Assembly (NCBI RefSeq): GCF_000406965.1
Contig: NZ_KE136362.1
Location: forward strand, 273,148 to 337,147
DNA length: 64,000 nucleotides
Origin: Enterococcus avium ATCC 14025
GTDB lineage: Bacteria; Bacillota; Bacilli; Lactobacillales; Enterococcaceae
Direction of reading: 5' to 3'
In this document: in pieces, positions 44,366-53,799 of the stretch
Layout of the letters: each line of letters opens with the position of its first letter
Position numbering within the stretch: the first letter of the stretch is position 1
Notes under the pieces: model-generated
Database searches by the model: none
What the model was told of the DNA's origin: nothing
What the model saw: the letters and a program-made list of their open reading frames with translations, nothing else
Translations under genes and position numbers: made by a program

Positions 44366-45091
44366 TTACAACCGATAAATGTGTCTGCTGGATTTGTTTA
44401 CGATGGTAATATCACCTTTGTCATAACGATGTCGTGTTTGAGAGTATTCAAAAGGCTGATCGTTTTCCAGATACACCGTTTGTTCGATTTCTAAGACAGG
44501 GTCGTCTGGCTGACAGTGAAGGTATTCAATGTCATATTGATCAGGTTTGTCTGCTTTGATTCTACGATGCGATTGACCAAATTTTAAATGCAAGTCCTCT
44601 TGGATATACTGATAGATCGAGCTCTTTAAAATTTCTTCACTGATTCCTGGAATTAGTAAGACAGGCATCACCGTGTATTCAATCGCTAAGGGCTCGTCGT
44701 CCAGCATACGAAGTCGAATAATATCATAGATTGGATCATTTTTACCGATCTTCAGTTTTTCTTGATCCTTTTCACTGGGAAAGGTCACGCCAAAGGAAAT
44801 AATTTTACTGTTTAGATTTCCTAGATGCCCCAGTTTTTTTGTCATGCCGCCATAAATACTAGCGTCATAATCATAGACCGATTCAGGACCCTTTACATAA
44901 GAACCTGATCCTTGTCGTCCTTCGATTAATCCCTCGATTTGTAGGATTTTCAACGCTTTTTGGATTGTTACGCGGCTTGTGGTGTAAAGCTTCGCTAATT
45001 CTGCTTGATTCGGTAATCTAGAGTTTTTTGGGTAAACACCATCGATAATCTGCTTTCTTAGGTCTACTGCGATGTCTTGATAAAACGCCAT
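44366..45091 (-). CDS. GntR-family regulator with UTRA domain
   Basis: A 241-aa HutC-subfamily regulator: winged helix (LRKQIIDGVYPKNSRLPNQAELAKLYTTSRVTIQKALKILQIEGLIEGRQGSGSYV, residues about 10-66) and a UTRA ligand-binding domain (about 90-235). It is divergent from the CelB-type PTS and GH1 genes, so it most likely represses them until a phosphorylated beta-glucoside binds the UTRA pocket. Two identical 13-mers and a cre-like site lie in the shared region. Confidence 0.88.
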   Translation of the reverse strand: MAFYQDIAVDLRKQIIDGVYPKNSRLPNQAELAKLYTTSRVTIQKALKILQIEGLIEGRQGSGSYVKGPESVYDYDASIYGGMTKKLGHLGNLNSKIISFGVTFPSEKDQEKLKIGKNDPIYDIIRLRMLDDEPLAIEYTVMPVLLIPGISEEILKSSIYQYIQEDLHLKFGQSHRRIKADKPDQYDIEYLHCQPDDPVLEIEQTVYLENDQPFEYSQTRHRYDKGDITIVNKSSRHIYRL

Positions 45092-45136
45092 TTTTCTTCT
45101 CCCTTAATGTTGAAAAGTAAGTTGATAAGCCTGAGG

Positions 45137-45180
45137 TTTACAAATTTTTCAGAAAAAGATACTTGAATTTACAAATTTTT
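45137..45180. promoter_or_regulatory. two direct repeats, candidate GntR operator
   Basis: TTTACAAATTTTT occurs at 45137-45149 and 45168-45180, spaced 31 bp, about three helical turns, so both copies face the same side of the DNA. They lie just upstream of the GntR gene start (45091) in the divergent region. Confidence 0.45.
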
Positions 45181-45201
45181 ATAACTGTATTAGATTGGCA
45201 A

Positions 45202-45215
45202 TGTAATCGATTACT
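45202..45215 (+). promoter_or_regulatory. cre-like site upstream of the beta-glucoside operon
   Basis: TGTAATCGATTACT matches 13 of 14 cre consensus positions and contains the perfect 12-bp palindrome GTAATCGATTAC. It fits CcpA control of a beta-glucoside PTS. Confidence 0.55.
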
Positions 45216-45321
45216 AAAAAGATTGATGTTCCGATTTTATCATGATTTTTTATAAGTTGTAAAAAGAGTATAGCATAGTTGAAAACTAAAAAAGCAAGAA
45301 TCAATTACGAGGAGGAGTATT

Positions 45322-46632
45322 ATGGAAAACGGCTTTATGGGAAAACTTACGGAAGTTCTTGGTAACTTTGCGACGAAGGTCAATTCATTTCGTTACATCA
45401 TGGTAATCAAGAATGCTTTTGCTTCCTTAATCCCAGTTATCATTACCGGAGCGTTTGGGACCTTGTTCTCAGCGATGGTATTTGACAATGAAAATGGTTT
45501 AGCGAGAATCAAGGCACTGAGCTTTTTAGCAGAATTGAAACCGATATCATCAGCTGTAAGTTATGTTACTTTGAGTTTTCTAACGATTTACGCAGTTTTT
45601 CTGATCGGTATCGAGTTGGCCAGGTTGAACAACGTGAAAGGCATTTTTCCGGGAATTGTCGCGGTGATGAGCTATCTATCAGTCAATCCTTTTGTCTATG
45701 AATATGTAAATGCTGATAATATCACTGTCATAGCTGAAAATGTTCTAGCGAAACAATATACAGATACGAAAGGATTATTCCTCGGGATGTTTGTGGCGAT
45801 TGCTTCGATTGAACTGTATTGTTGGCTAGGACGCCAAGAACGTTTGAAGTTAAAAATGCCAGATACTGTTCCCACCAATGTATCAGAAAGCTTCTCAGCT
45901 TTATTTCCAACCATATTAACGGTAGCTATCATTGCAACTGCGGGTTTTGTAATAAAAGCGGTGACGGGAATGTACGCGTATGACATTATTTACAATATTG
46001 TACAGCGACCGCTCGAAGGGATTGTTCAAGGCCTGCCAGGAATCCTACTGCTTATGTTTATAGCGCAGGTGTTCTGGGTCATCGGAATCCATGGAAACCA
46101 GATGGTAAAGCCTGTGCGTGAACCGTTACTGTTGGCTGCCATCGCTGTGAATACCGAAGCCTTTGAAGCAGGAAAAGAAATCCCTAATATTATCACAATG
46201 CCTTTTTGGGATATGTATATGAGCATGGGCGGTTCAGGGGTTACGATCGGTTTATTGATCGCAATTTTACTCGTTAGTAAACGAGAGGATATGCGAGAAA
46301 TCACCAAATTATCCTTGGCTCCCGGAATTTTCAATATCAATGAGCCGGTAATTTTCGGAATGCCAATCATGCTTAACCCGATTTTAGCAATCCCATTTAT
46401 TGCGACCCCATTGATCACCGGGACGATCGGCTATGTAGCGACATCACTTGGCTTTGCGGCAAAAGCGGTGGTGATGGTCCCTTGGCCGATGCCGCCGATC
46501 GTGAATGCTTATCTTGCGACAGCAGGTGATATTGGTGCAGTGGTTACTCAAATTATTTGTATTATCGTATCCATCTTGATCTATTTACCGTTTGTTAAAG
46601 TTTCGAACAAAGCAGCAATAAAAAATGCGTAA
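45322..46632 (+). CDS. celB: PTS cellobiose/lactose-type EIIC permease
   Basis: A 436-aa membrane protein of the CelB (PTS_EIIC lactose/cellobiose) family with about 10 helices: MVIKNAFASLIPVIITGAFGTLF, VFWVIGIHGNQMV, PGIFNINEPVIFGMPIMLNPILAIPF and VPWPMPPIVNAYLAT are the conserved blocks. It imports a beta-glucoside as its 6-phosphate. No EIIA or EIIB gene is next to it, so it must share these from another locus. GAGGAGGAG precedes the ATG. The GH1 gene follows after 26 bp. Confidence 0.88.
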   Translation: MENGFMGKLTEVLGNFATKVNSFRYIMVIKNAFASLIPVIITGAFGTLFSAMVFDNENGLARIKALSFLAELKPISSAVSYVTLSFLTIYAVFLIGIELARLNNVKGIFPGIVAVMSYLSVNPFVYEYVNADNITVIAENVLAKQYTDTKGLFLGMFVAIASIELYCWLGRQERLKLKMPDTVPTNVSESFSALFPTILTVAIIATAGFVIKAVTGMYAYDIIYNIVQRPLEGIVQGLPGILLLMFIAQVFWVIGIHGNQMVKPVREPLLLAAIAVNTEAFEAGKEIPNIITMPFWDMYMSMGGSGVTIGLLIAILLVSKREDMREITKLSLAPGIFNINEPVIFGMPIMLNPILAIPFIATPLITGTIGYVATSLGFAAKAVVMVPWPMPPIVNAYLATAGDIGAVVTQIICIIVSILIYLPFVKVSNKAAIKNA

Positions 46633-46658
46633 AACTACTATGAACTAGGAGGTAACTA

Positions 46659-48077
46659 ATGGAAATTTCAATTCCGAAAGATTTTATAATTGGAGCAGCA
46701 GCATCAGCTTGGCAAACAGAGGGCTGGAAAGGTAAAAAAGAAGGTCAAGACTCTTTTATCGACAGCTGGTATAAAAACGAAAGATTTGTTTGGCACGAAG
46801 GATACGGTCCAGCCGTGGCGACGAATTTCATGGAAAATTATGAGAAAGATATCGCGCTAATGAAGGAGATTCATTTGACTCATTATCGAACCTCCATCAA
46901 TTGGGCACGCTTTTTTACAGACTACGAAAAGTTGATCGTAGATGAGGAGTATGCCGCACACATTGATGGGATCATTGATAGGCAGATCGAAGCAGGTGTA
47001 GAGCCGATGATCTGTTTAGAGCATTACGAGGTGCCTTCATACTTGCTGGATACCTATGATGGTTGGTCTTCTAAACACGTCCTTGAACTATATGTGCAAT
47101 ACGCGCAGATTGCTTTTGAGCGATATGGTGATCGTGTGAAAAATTGGTTCACTTTTAATGAACCGATTGTCGTTCAAACTAGATGCTATTTGGATGCTGC
47201 GCGCTGGCCACATGAACAAAACACAAAAAAATGGATGCTATGGAATTATCATAAGGCCTTAGCAACAGCCAGAGTCGTTGAAAGCTATCATCGGACACAA
47301 GATGACGGACGGATCGGCTGCATTTTGAATCCTGAAATGGTCTATCCTCGATCAAGTTCAGTTGAAGATGTTCAGGCAGCGAAGATGTATGATCTATTCT
47401 TTAATCGTGTGTTCTTTGATCCCATGATTAACGGCGAATATTCTGAAGAGCTGATTCAAGTATGTAAAAAACATGAGATTTATTTTGATCCGACAAACGA
47501 AGAACTTGAGGTTATCAAAAACAATCCTGTTGATTTTCTTGGAATCAATCAGTATTATCCAAAGCGCGTCCGTGCGCCAAGATATGCTTGGAGTGACCAA
47601 ACACCCTTCCACCCAGAAGCCTATTATGAAAGCTTTGATCTTCCTGGAAGACGAATGAATAACTCTCGCGGCTGGGAAATCTACCCAGAGATTATGTATG
47701 ATATGTCGATGTATCTAAAAGATAATTATCGCCCAATTCCATGGCTAATCACAGAAAATGGAATGGGACGCGAACAAGAGGAATTATATAAAAATGAGGA
47801 CGGGATCGTTCAGGATGATTATCGTATTGAATTCATCTCACAACATCTCTACCATTTATTGCGAGGAGTTAAAGATGGCTCGACCTGTGAGGGATATATG
47901 CTTTGGGCCTTTACTGATTGTGTTTCACCTATGAATGCTTTTAAAAATCGCTATGGGTTGGTTCGCATTGAGTTGGATAAACAACGTACGCGATCATTGA
48001 AGAAATCTGCCTATTGGTATCGTTCATTAGTGGATGATCGGAAGCTTATCGTTGAGGATGAAAAAGATTTTAAATAG
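46659..48077 (+). CDS. glycoside hydrolase family 1, probable 6-phospho-beta-glucosidase
   Basis: A 472-aa GH1 enzyme. The acid/base is the Glu of WFTFNEPIV and the nucleophile the Glu of WLITENGMG; the N-terminal FIIGAAASAWQTEG is typical. Coupling to a PTS EIIC implies a 6-phospho-beta-glucoside (or galactoside) substrate, hydrolysed in the cytoplasm to glucose-6-phosphate and aglycone. GGAGG precedes the ATG. It ends at a bidirectional terminator. Confidence 0.9.
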   Translation: MEISIPKDFIIGAAASAWQTEGWKGKKEGQDSFIDSWYKNERFVWHEGYGPAVATNFMENYEKDIALMKEIHLTHYRTSINWARFFTDYEKLIVDEEYAAHIDGIIDRQIEAGVEPMICLEHYEVPSYLLDTYDGWSSKHVLELYVQYAQIAFERYGDRVKNWFTFNEPIVVQTRCYLDAARWPHEQNTKKWMLWNYHKALATARVVESYHRTQDDGRIGCILNPEMVYPRSSSVEDVQAAKMYDLFFNRVFFDPMINGEYSEELIQVCKKHEIYFDPTNEELEVIKNNPVDFLGINQYYPKRVRAPRYAWSDQTPFHPEAYYESFDLPGRRMNNSRGWEIYPEIMYDMSMYLKDNYRPIPWLITENGMGREQEELYKNEDGIVQDDYRIEFISQHLYHLLRGVKDGSTCEGYMLWAFTDCVSPMNAFKNRYGLVRIELDKQRTRSLKKSAYWYRSLVDDRKLIVEDEKDFK

Positions 48078-48078
48078 A

Positions 48079-48126
48079 AAAATGCTCTCCAATCATTTGT
48101 ATAAATGGTTGGAGAGCATTTGTTTT
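48079..48126. terminator. bidirectional terminator
   Basis: AAATGCTCTCCAA-CATTT pairs with AAATG-TTGGAGAGCATTT with a small internal mismatch. It serves the GH1 gene and the convergent OpuC-type operon. Confidence 0.8.
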
Positions 48127-48131
48127 ACGGC

Positions 48132-48803
48132 TTATTTACTTGTCCTTGTAGCTGGGTCGAGTTTGCGTTCGACGATACTCAAAATCCAGTCGGTCATGAT
48201 TGCCATCAAAGCAGTTGGTAAAGCTCCCGCTAAAATGATCGCGGTTCCGTCTGTTGCATTGGTTCCGCGAATAATAATATCACCTAAACCACCAGCTCCA
48301 ACAAAGACACCGATGGCAGTAATTCCGATCGCTACGACTAGTGCGTTTCGAATACCGGCCATAATCACCGAAACAGATAATGGAAGCTCAATCATATATA
48401 GCCGCTGCCAATTGGTCATTCCCATGCCGGTTCCAACATCCAATGCATTTTTATCGACTTGACGCATGCCAGTATAGGTGTTTTTGATGATCGGCAGCAA
48501 CGAATACAAGAACACGGTCAAAATTACGACGTTGACTCCAAGCCCCATTCCAATCATTAAAACGGAAATCATCGCTAAAGAAGGGATGGTTTGGATAACA
48601 TTGGCTAAACGAATTACCCAGTTTGCTAATTTTGTATGACGAGCAATGAAAATCCCCAGAGGAATCCCCACGATCGCCGCAAAAATCACCCCGTAAATCG
48701 AAATCAGAAAGTGGCGTATAAATTGGGCAAAAATAATACTGCCATTCGTTTGATAATATTGAATGAATTGTTGAAATGTATTTAGATTTTGCATTACGCT
48801 CAC
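48132..48803 (-). CDS. opuCD: osmolyte ABC transporter permease (OpuCD/OpuBD type)
   Basis: A 223-aa permease with five or six helices and the binding-protein-dependent transport motif (EAA loop) at DVGTGMGMTNWQRLYMIELPLSVSVIMAGIRNA. With the other permease, ATPase and binding protein it imports glycine betaine, carnitine or choline under osmotic stress. Its start overlaps the binding-protein stop by 4 bp. It is the last gene of the four-gene operon. Confidence 0.85.
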   Translation of the reverse strand: MSVMQNLNTFQQFIQYYQTNGSIIFAQFIRHFLISIYGVIFAAIVGIPLGIFIARHTKLANWVIRLANVIQTIPSLAMISVLMIGMGLGVNVVILTVFLYSLLPIIKNTYTGMRQVDKNALDVGTGMGMTNWQRLYMIELPLSVSVIMAGIRNALVVAIGITAIGVFVGAGGLGDIIIRGTNATDGTAIILAGALPTALMAIMTDWILSIVERKLDPATRTSK

Positions 48804-49717
48804 TTCCCTTCGAAATAGTTATGTTCTTTTAGAAAATCTTCTGCAACAATTTGTGGTTCCACAAGGTCATTGTCCGCTCGGTAATTAAGTCTTTGCATTT
48901 CTTCAGTAGAGATTTTTCCCGCTAAACGTTCCAACGCGTCTTTGACCTTGGGATCAGTTTTCAATAATTTATTTGATACGATCGGTGCTGCGTCATAAGG
49001 TGGGAAGAATCGCAAGTCATCTTCTAGCATTACAAGGTCATAGCTGGCGATTCGTCCATCTGTTGAATAGCCAAGAACGATATCCATTTTTTTCGCGGAC
49101 AACGCATCATAGACGAGGCTGACCTGCATAGGCAAAATGGAAGAAAACTCAAAACCGTAGGCTTGTTTAAAGCCCTCGTAGCCATCACCTTTTCGCGTGA
49201 TCCAAGAAGTATCTACTCCAGCTTTTAATTCTCCTGCAACGCGCTTTAAATCACTAACCTTTTTCAGGTTGTATTTTTCTGCTGTGTCTTTTCGAACTAA
49301 GAATACATACGTATTGTCAAAACCATAAGAAGGGAGCCAGGTTTGATCAAAACGCTTCTCAAATTCATCATGGACGATAGTAAAGGCTTTTTTAGGATCC
49401 TTTTCTGCAGGTAACTGCAGGATGGAAGATAAATCCGTTCCTGTATATCGTGCGGATGAGATGGAAGCATCGTCTTTCAACATCGCTTGGTGATTGATCA
49501 TATTGGTGGCTAAGTTATTGATCACTGTCGTTTTCTTGTCAGTATAATGTTCAACCATTCCAGCAGTGATACTTCCAAGTATCTGCATTTCTGAGGTGAT
49601 TCCCCCAGTAACAGCGATAGTATCTTCGTCATCGTTGGAGGCTAGACCAGGAAAGGAACAGCTGCTTAGGAACAATAGAGAAAGTCCCAGTAAAATGAAA
49701 ATCTTTATTTTTTTCAT
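48800..49717 (-). CDS. opuCC: osmolyte ABC transporter substrate-binding lipoprotein (OpuCC type)
   Basis: A 305-aa lipoprotein: signal peptide MKKIKIFILLGLSLLFLSSC with the lipobox cysteine at C20, then an OpuAC-fold binding domain (IAVTGGITSEMQILGSITAGMVEHYT, YRADNDLVEPQIVAEDFL). It should capture a quaternary ammonium solute at the outer face of the membrane. The choice between betaine, carnitine and choline needs the aromatic-box residues to be modelled. It lies between the two permease genes, as in opuC/opuB operons. Confidence 0.87.
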   Translation of the reverse strand: MKKIKIFILLGLSLLFLSSCSFPGLASNDDEDTIAVTGGITSEMQILGSITAGMVEHYTDKKTTVINNLATNMINHQAMLKDDASISSARYTGTDLSSILQLPAEKDPKKAFTIVHDEFEKRFDQTWLPSYGFDNTYVFLVRKDTAEKYNLKKVSDLKRVAGELKAGVDTSWITRKGDGYEGFKQAYGFEFSSILPMQVSLVYDALSAKKMDIVLGYSTDGRIASYDLVMLEDDLRFFPPYDAAPIVSNKLLKTDPKVKDALERLAGKISTEEMQRLNYRADNDLVEPQIVAEDFLKEHNYFEGK

Positions 49718-49720
49718 GGA

Positions 49721-50356
49721 TTAATCCTCCTTCCTTAGTGCTGCCGGAGTCATCCGATCTTCCAATAAACCTAGAAGCTGATCGATGATCAATGCCATTA
49801 AAATAACAGGGACAGTACCTGCGATAATCAAAGGAGGTTGAAAGTTGTTTAGTCCACTGAAAATAAGGTCACCTAGGCCGCCTGCGCCAATATAAGAAGC
49901 GAGTGTGGCCCATGCGATTACGTAGACAGCTGCTAAACGAATTCCTGCCATGATCGTAGGAATCGCTATAGGCAATTCCACTGTAAAGATCGATTGCAGG
50001 TTGGTCATTCCCATTCCTTTTGCAACGTCCCGATAATTACGATCAACATTTTTCATCCCGATAAAGGTGTTTCGCAAAATCGGCAAAAGCGAATAAATAA
50101 ACAGTGCGATAATCGCCGGAAATTTCCCTACACCGAAAAAAGGGATCATCAATGCTAACAAGGCAAGTGAAGGAATGGTTTGTAAAACGCTGGCGATCCC
50201 GATCACTAAATTAGAAATTTTTGGCAAACGGGTCAATACGATCCCTAAAGGAACAGCTACGAGAATTCCTAGGCCTAAAGCGATGGCTGAAATATATAAA
50301 TGTTCAGCGCTTTTTGTCAGCATTTGTCCACCATATTCATTGATGAATGCTTGCAT
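49721..50356 (-). CDS. opuCB: osmolyte ABC transporter permease (OpuCB/OpuBB type)
   Basis: A 211-aa permease with five or six helices; the EAA loop is [31 protein letters not shown]. It is a paralogue of the permease at 48132 and forms the heterodimeric membrane channel. It begins 2 bp after the ATPase gene stop. Confidence 0.85.
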   Translation of the reverse strand: MQAFINEYGGQMLTKSAEHLYISAIALGLGILVAVPLGIVLTRLPKISNLVIGIASVLQTIPSLALLALMIPFFGVGKFPAIIALFIYSLLPILRNTFIGMKNVDRNYRDVAKGMGMTNLQSIFTVELPIAIPTIMAGIRLAAVYVIAWATLASYIGAGGLGDLIFSGLNNFQPPLIIAGTVPVILMALIIDQLLGLLEDRMTPAALRKED

Positions 50357-50358
50357 AA

Positions 50359-51531
50359 TTACGCCTCCTCACTACTGATGTTTTCAGCCGCATCTCCGAA
50401 AGTATCTTCCTCGCCCCAAAGAACATCATAGATAATATCCACAAGAGAAACTCTTGTTAAGATCCCCACAAGATGATTGCCTTCATCTACAACAGGCACA
50501 TATTTTACGCCACGTTTTAGAATACGTTGTAGGCTATCTCGCACCAAAGCCGCTTCTTTAACATAGAATACCTTTGGATTAATGATATCACCGATGCTTG
50601 TTGCTTTTCCTCGGCGGCGTTCGCGGTCGATTGTTTCAACGTCAACGAAGCCCTTCAGGACATTTTCCTCATCAACGACCAATAAGGTATCTACCCGTTT
50701 TTCTCGCATCAGACGAATCGCATTTTGCAAACTTTTTTCTGGCGTGATAGAAATAGCTGTGTGCATCATGATCTCACCAACTGTTGTGGTATCTGGTTTT
50801 GCTTGCAATAAGCGGTCTTCACCTAATAATTCTTCAACAAACTCATTGGCTGGATTTTGCAAAATATTTTCTGGTGTATCAAACTGAATGACTTTTCCGT
50901 TATCCATAATGGCGATCCGGTTCGATAATTTTAACGCTTCATCCATATCGTGAGTAACGAAGACGATCGTTTTACCTAACCGTTCTTGCAAATCCTTTAC
51001 AAGATCCTGCAAAGAATCACGAGTAATCGGATCTAAGGCTCCGAAAGGTTCATCCATTAAAATGACATCCTGATCAGCTGCAAGCGCACGAACAACCCCG
51101 ATTCGCTGCTGTTGTCCACCAGATAATTCGTGTGGATAACGATCTAGCATATCTCGTGGTAATTCTACTAGGTCAATCATTTTCTCTGCTGTCTTGTTTT
51201 GCTCTTCCTTGTCGACTTTCAATAGTCGTTGTACAAGAGTAATGTTGTCACGAATCGTCATATGCGGCATCAAACCAATATTTTGAATAACATAGCCAAT
51301 TTGGCGTCGTAATTCAACGGGATTTTTCTTTTGGATATCCTCCCCGTTAATCCGAATCGTTCCCTTGGTTGGATCAATCATACGATTTATCATTCGCATG
51401 GTTGTTGTTTTTCCGCTCCCGCTAGTCCCAATCAAACAAATAAATTCACCCTTATTAAAAGAAAGGTTGACGTCTTCCACTGCTACTTTGTTTCCATTAT
51501 AAATTTTAGAAACGTGGTCAAATTCAATCAT
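50359..51531 (-). CDS. opuCA: osmolyte ABC transporter ATPase with CBS domains (OpuCA type)
   Basis: A 390-aa ATPase: Walker [17 protein letters not shown], signature [16 protein letters not shown], Walker [15 protein letters not shown]-loop [10 protein letters not shown], and after about residue 245 two CBS domains ([40 protein letters not shown]). In OpuA/OpuC systems the CBS pair senses ionic strength or c-di-AMP. First gene of the operon, preceded by a long AT-rich leader. Confidence 0.9.
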   Translation of the reverse strand: MIEFDHVSKIYNGNKVAVEDVNLSFNKGEFICLIGTSGSGKTTTMRMINRMIDPTKGTIRINGEDIQKKNPVELRRQIGYVIQNIGLMPHMTIRDNITLVQRLLKVDKEEQNKTAEKMIDLVELPRDMLDRYPHELSGGQQQRIGVVRALAADQDVILMDEPFGALDPITRDSLQDLVKDLQERLGKTIVFVTHDMDEALKLSNRIAIMDNGKVIQFDTPENILQNPANEFVEELLGEDRLLQAKPDTTTVGEIMMHTAISITPEKSLQNAIRLMREKRVDTLLVVDEENVLKGFVDVETIDRERRRGKATSIGDIINPKVFYVKEAALVRDSLQRILKRGVKYVPVVDEGNHLVGILTRVSLVDIIYDVLWGEEDTFGDAAENISSEEA

Positions 51532-51960
51532 CTTCTGTGCTCCTTTTTAATCGTTGGAAATCTTCCAATTTTTTTCTTTTTTTACGATCGATATATTTTG
51601 TTAGAACTCAAGTGAGAACTGCAAAAAGTATCAATTGAATGTAAAAAAATGAACATAGTTATGATTTTAGTATGCAACAAGAAGCGTTTAAAAACAAATA
51701 GACCGCTTCTTTTTGGTCAAAAAGAAGCAATTTGAACCGATTTCACTGAAAGAAGAATAACATTTTTAGAATGTTTTTTTCGAGTACTTTGACTCTTCGC
51801 AACGTTTAGCAGAACTCATAAAAAACATTTTTCTGGACCTTAAGTAAAATTTTGACAAATTTGCTCTTTTTTTCTATTGGTATCGTGAGAAAGAAAACAG
51901 CACAGTGCTTTTCAATAGGATTGACCCATGATAGAATAGCGGAGGAAAAGAGGAGAAGCT
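51532..51960. promoter_or_regulatory. divergent opuC-queA control region
   Basis: No ORF. It holds a perfect 10-bp inverted repeat, GCTTCTTTTT (51705-51714) with AAAAAGAAGC (51719-51728). A competing pairing joins GAAGCG (51681-51686) with CGCTTC (51704-51709) and runs into TTTTT. A queA promoter candidate is TTGACA (51852-51857), 17 bp, TATTGG (51875-51880); another is TTTTCA, 17 bp, TAGAAT about 50 bp further on. A preQ1 riboswitch is not evident. Confidence 0.45.
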
Positions 51961-52992
51961 ATGTTAACCACTGAAGATTTTGATTTTGATTTACCAGAAG
52001 AATTAATTGCCCAGACCCCTCTAGAAAAACGCGACAGCTCGCGTCTATTAGTGTTAGATCGAGAATCTGGCCAAATCGAGGATAAGCATTTTGATGAAAT
52101 TATTGAAGAGTTGAATCCAGGAGATGCCTTAGTGATGAATGATACACGGGTATTGCCTGCTCGTTTATATGGCGAAAAGCCTGAAACTGGAGGACACTTG
52201 GAAGTATTATTGCTGAACAACACCCAAGGAGATGAATGGGAAACTCTGATCAAGCCAGCGCGTCGTGCGAAAGTCGGCACTCAGATTGTTTTTGGAGATG
52301 GTCGTTTACGGGCAGAAGTGAAGCAAGAATTAGAGCACGGTGGGAGAATTGTTGAGTTTTCCTATGAAGGAATCTTTTTAGAAAACTTGGAGTCTCTTGG
52401 TGAAATGCCACTGCCACCATATATCAAAGAACGTTTGGAAGATCCAGAGCGTTACCAAACCGTATACGCGAAGGAAAACGGCTCTGCTGCAGCGCCAACA
52501 GCTGGATTACACTTCACACCAGAATTGCTAGAAAAAATCGCTGCTAAAGGTGTGAAATTGGTTTACTTGACCTTACATGTAGGCCTTGGCACATTTCGAC
52601 CAGTGAGTGTTGAAAATATAGCTGAACATCAAATGCACAGTGAATTTTATCGCTTAACGGAAGAAGCTGCTGCTCAGTTAAATGATGTTCGTGACAGTGG
52701 TGGAAAAATTATTGCAGTAGGGACAACGTCGATCCGTACCTTAGAAACGATCGGGACGAAATTTTCTGGGGAAATCAAAGCAGATAGTGGCTGGACCGAT
52801 ATTTTCATCACACCCGGCTATGAGTTCAAAATTGTTCAAGCCTTTTCAACCAATTTTCACTTGCCCAAATCAACATTAGTGATGCTGGTAAGTGCGTTTG
52901 CTGGACGTGAGAAAACGTTGGCTGCTTATCACCACGCTATCGAGGAACGTTATCGCTTTTTCAGTTTTGGCGATGCGATGTTTGTGAAATAA
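51961..52992 (+). CDS. queA: S-adenosylmethionine:tRNA ribosyltransferase-isomerase
   Basis: A 343-aa QueA that converts preQ1 at tRNA position 34 into epoxyqueuosine using the ribosyl part of SAM. Family motifs: [76 protein letters not shown] and [18 protein letters not shown]. It stands alone here; tgt, whose product acts in the preceding step, is 4.4 kb downstream. GAGGAGAAG precedes the ATG. Confidence 0.96.
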   Translation: MLTTEDFDFDLPEELIAQTPLEKRDSSRLLVLDRESGQIEDKHFDEIIEELNPGDALVMNDTRVLPARLYGEKPETGGHLEVLLLNNTQGDEWETLIKPARRAKVGTQIVFGDGRLRAEVKQELEHGGRIVEFSYEGIFLENLESLGEMPLPPYIKERLEDPERYQTVYAKENGSAAAPTAGLHFTPELLEKIAAKGVKLVYLTLHVGLGTFRPVSVENIAEHQMHSEFYRLTEEAAAQLNDVRDSGGKIIAVGTTSIRTLETIGTKFSGEIKADSGWTDIFITPGYEFKIVQAFSTNFHLPKSTLVMLVSAFAGREKTLAAYHHAIEERYRFFSFGDAMFVK

Positions 52993-53006
52993 AGGAATCG
53001 AAAGGT

Positions 53007-53043
53007 AAGGCACTAGATACAGACAAGTATTTAGTGCCTTTTT
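53007..53043 (+). terminator. intrinsic terminator after queA
   Basis: AAGGCACTA-ATAC pairs with GTAT-TTAGTGCCTT, followed by TTTG. Confidence 0.7.
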
Positions 53044-53247
53044 GTCGTTGAATAGTCCTTAGAAGCTAAGGCAGGAAGAAAAACTGACCGCTATCTTGAA
53101 GTAAGGAATTCATTTTTCGAAACCCATGAAAAATGAGTTTTAATCTCGCCACGCCTACGATTCGACTAAAGTGTTCAACATTTTTGATAGTCTAAAACTT
53201 TATCATAGCGGATATTAATAATAAATACTGCGAAAAGTCGAACTCGC
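53044..53247. other. gap downstream of queA
   Basis: About 200 bp without an ORF. The only clear element is a hairpin, CATTTTTC/GAAAAATG, about 53111-53139. It lies beyond the terminator of the RNA candidate, so it may be simple spacer. Confidence 0.4.
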
Positions 53248-53279
53248 AAAAAAAGCCAGGCTCTCGATAAGCCTGGCTC
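53248..53279 (-). terminator. terminator of the RNA candidate
   Basis: On the minus strand AGCCAGGCT, TATCGAG, AGCCTGGCT then TTTTTT. The stem is perfect and GC rich, and it points away from queA. No minus-strand protein gene exists upstream of it within 2 kb. Confidence 0.8.
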
Positions 53280-53625
53280 TTAGAATTTCGGAAGGATTAG
53301 TTCATTCGAATTTTATATTACTTTATGATACATGCAAAGTATTACATGAATTTCTTGACTATAAACATAAATATTTGTTTTTACTACGTTTTCACTTCTA
53401 TTCAGTTTTAAGAAACTTTTTCTTACTTACGTATCATTTTACTTGTGTGTTTGATGTACTACTCAACCTTGGATACGCATTCACTATTTATAAAGAAATA
53501 CTTCACACGTACACTATTGACAACTTTTCGGTGAATCTTGTATTACTAACAATTTTATTGTTTACTTTTTTCTACTTTCCTTTATCGAGAAATCCTTCGA
53601 ATGATCTAAGTTCCTCCTTCCTTGT
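53248..53625 (-). ncRNA. candidate structured noncoding RNA, about 375 nt
   Basis: Minus-strand transcript candidate. Its 5' part (complement of 53591-53610) and 3' part (complement of 53279-53298) pair as a closing helix: CTTAGA with TCTAAG, then TTCG with CGAA and AAGGATT with AATCCTT, about 17 bp in three blocks with small internal loops, 292 nt apart. It ends in a strong terminator stem, AGCCAGGCT/AGCCTGGCT with seven Ts (53248-53279). A promoter lies just upstream. The interior is AU rich with many stops in all frames. An SD-like GGAGG near the 5' end is not followed by a usable start. No match to tmRNA, RNase P or 6S consensus is seen. Confidence 0.5.
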
Positions 53626-53631
53626 ATCTAT

Positions 53632-53660
53632 AATATAGCACATTACCAACTTTTTTGAAA
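53632..53660 (-). promoter_or_regulatory. promoter candidate for the RNA
   Basis: On the minus strand TTTCAA (53660-53655), 17 bp, TATATT (53637-53632). Predicted start near 53625. Confidence 0.5.
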
Positions 53661-53728
53661 GCGATTACCTCTGGTTATTTTAGATATTTATATTTGTTAC
53701 TTTTTGACGAAAATAAAAGGTGTATGCT

Positions 53729-53758
53729 TTGAGTTCACCGGCTTTTCTGTGTTATAGT
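53729..53758 (+). promoter_or_regulatory. promoter of the P-type ATPase gene
   Basis: TTGAGT (53729-53734), 18 bp, TATAGT (53753-53758), about 40 bp before the ATG. Confidence 0.5.
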
Positions 53759-53799
53759 AATAATATAGACAAGTTTTTTATAACAAAAGGAGGAATAGG

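Noticed and set aside
51840..51960. preQ1 riboswitch before queA
   Set aside because: No H-type pseudoknot with the A-rich tail is visible.
53375..53638. Plus-strand 87-codon ORF, very rich in Phe/Leu/Tyr
   Set aside because: No ribosome site, AT-driven composition, and it is antisense to the structured RNA candidate. It has no recognisable domain.
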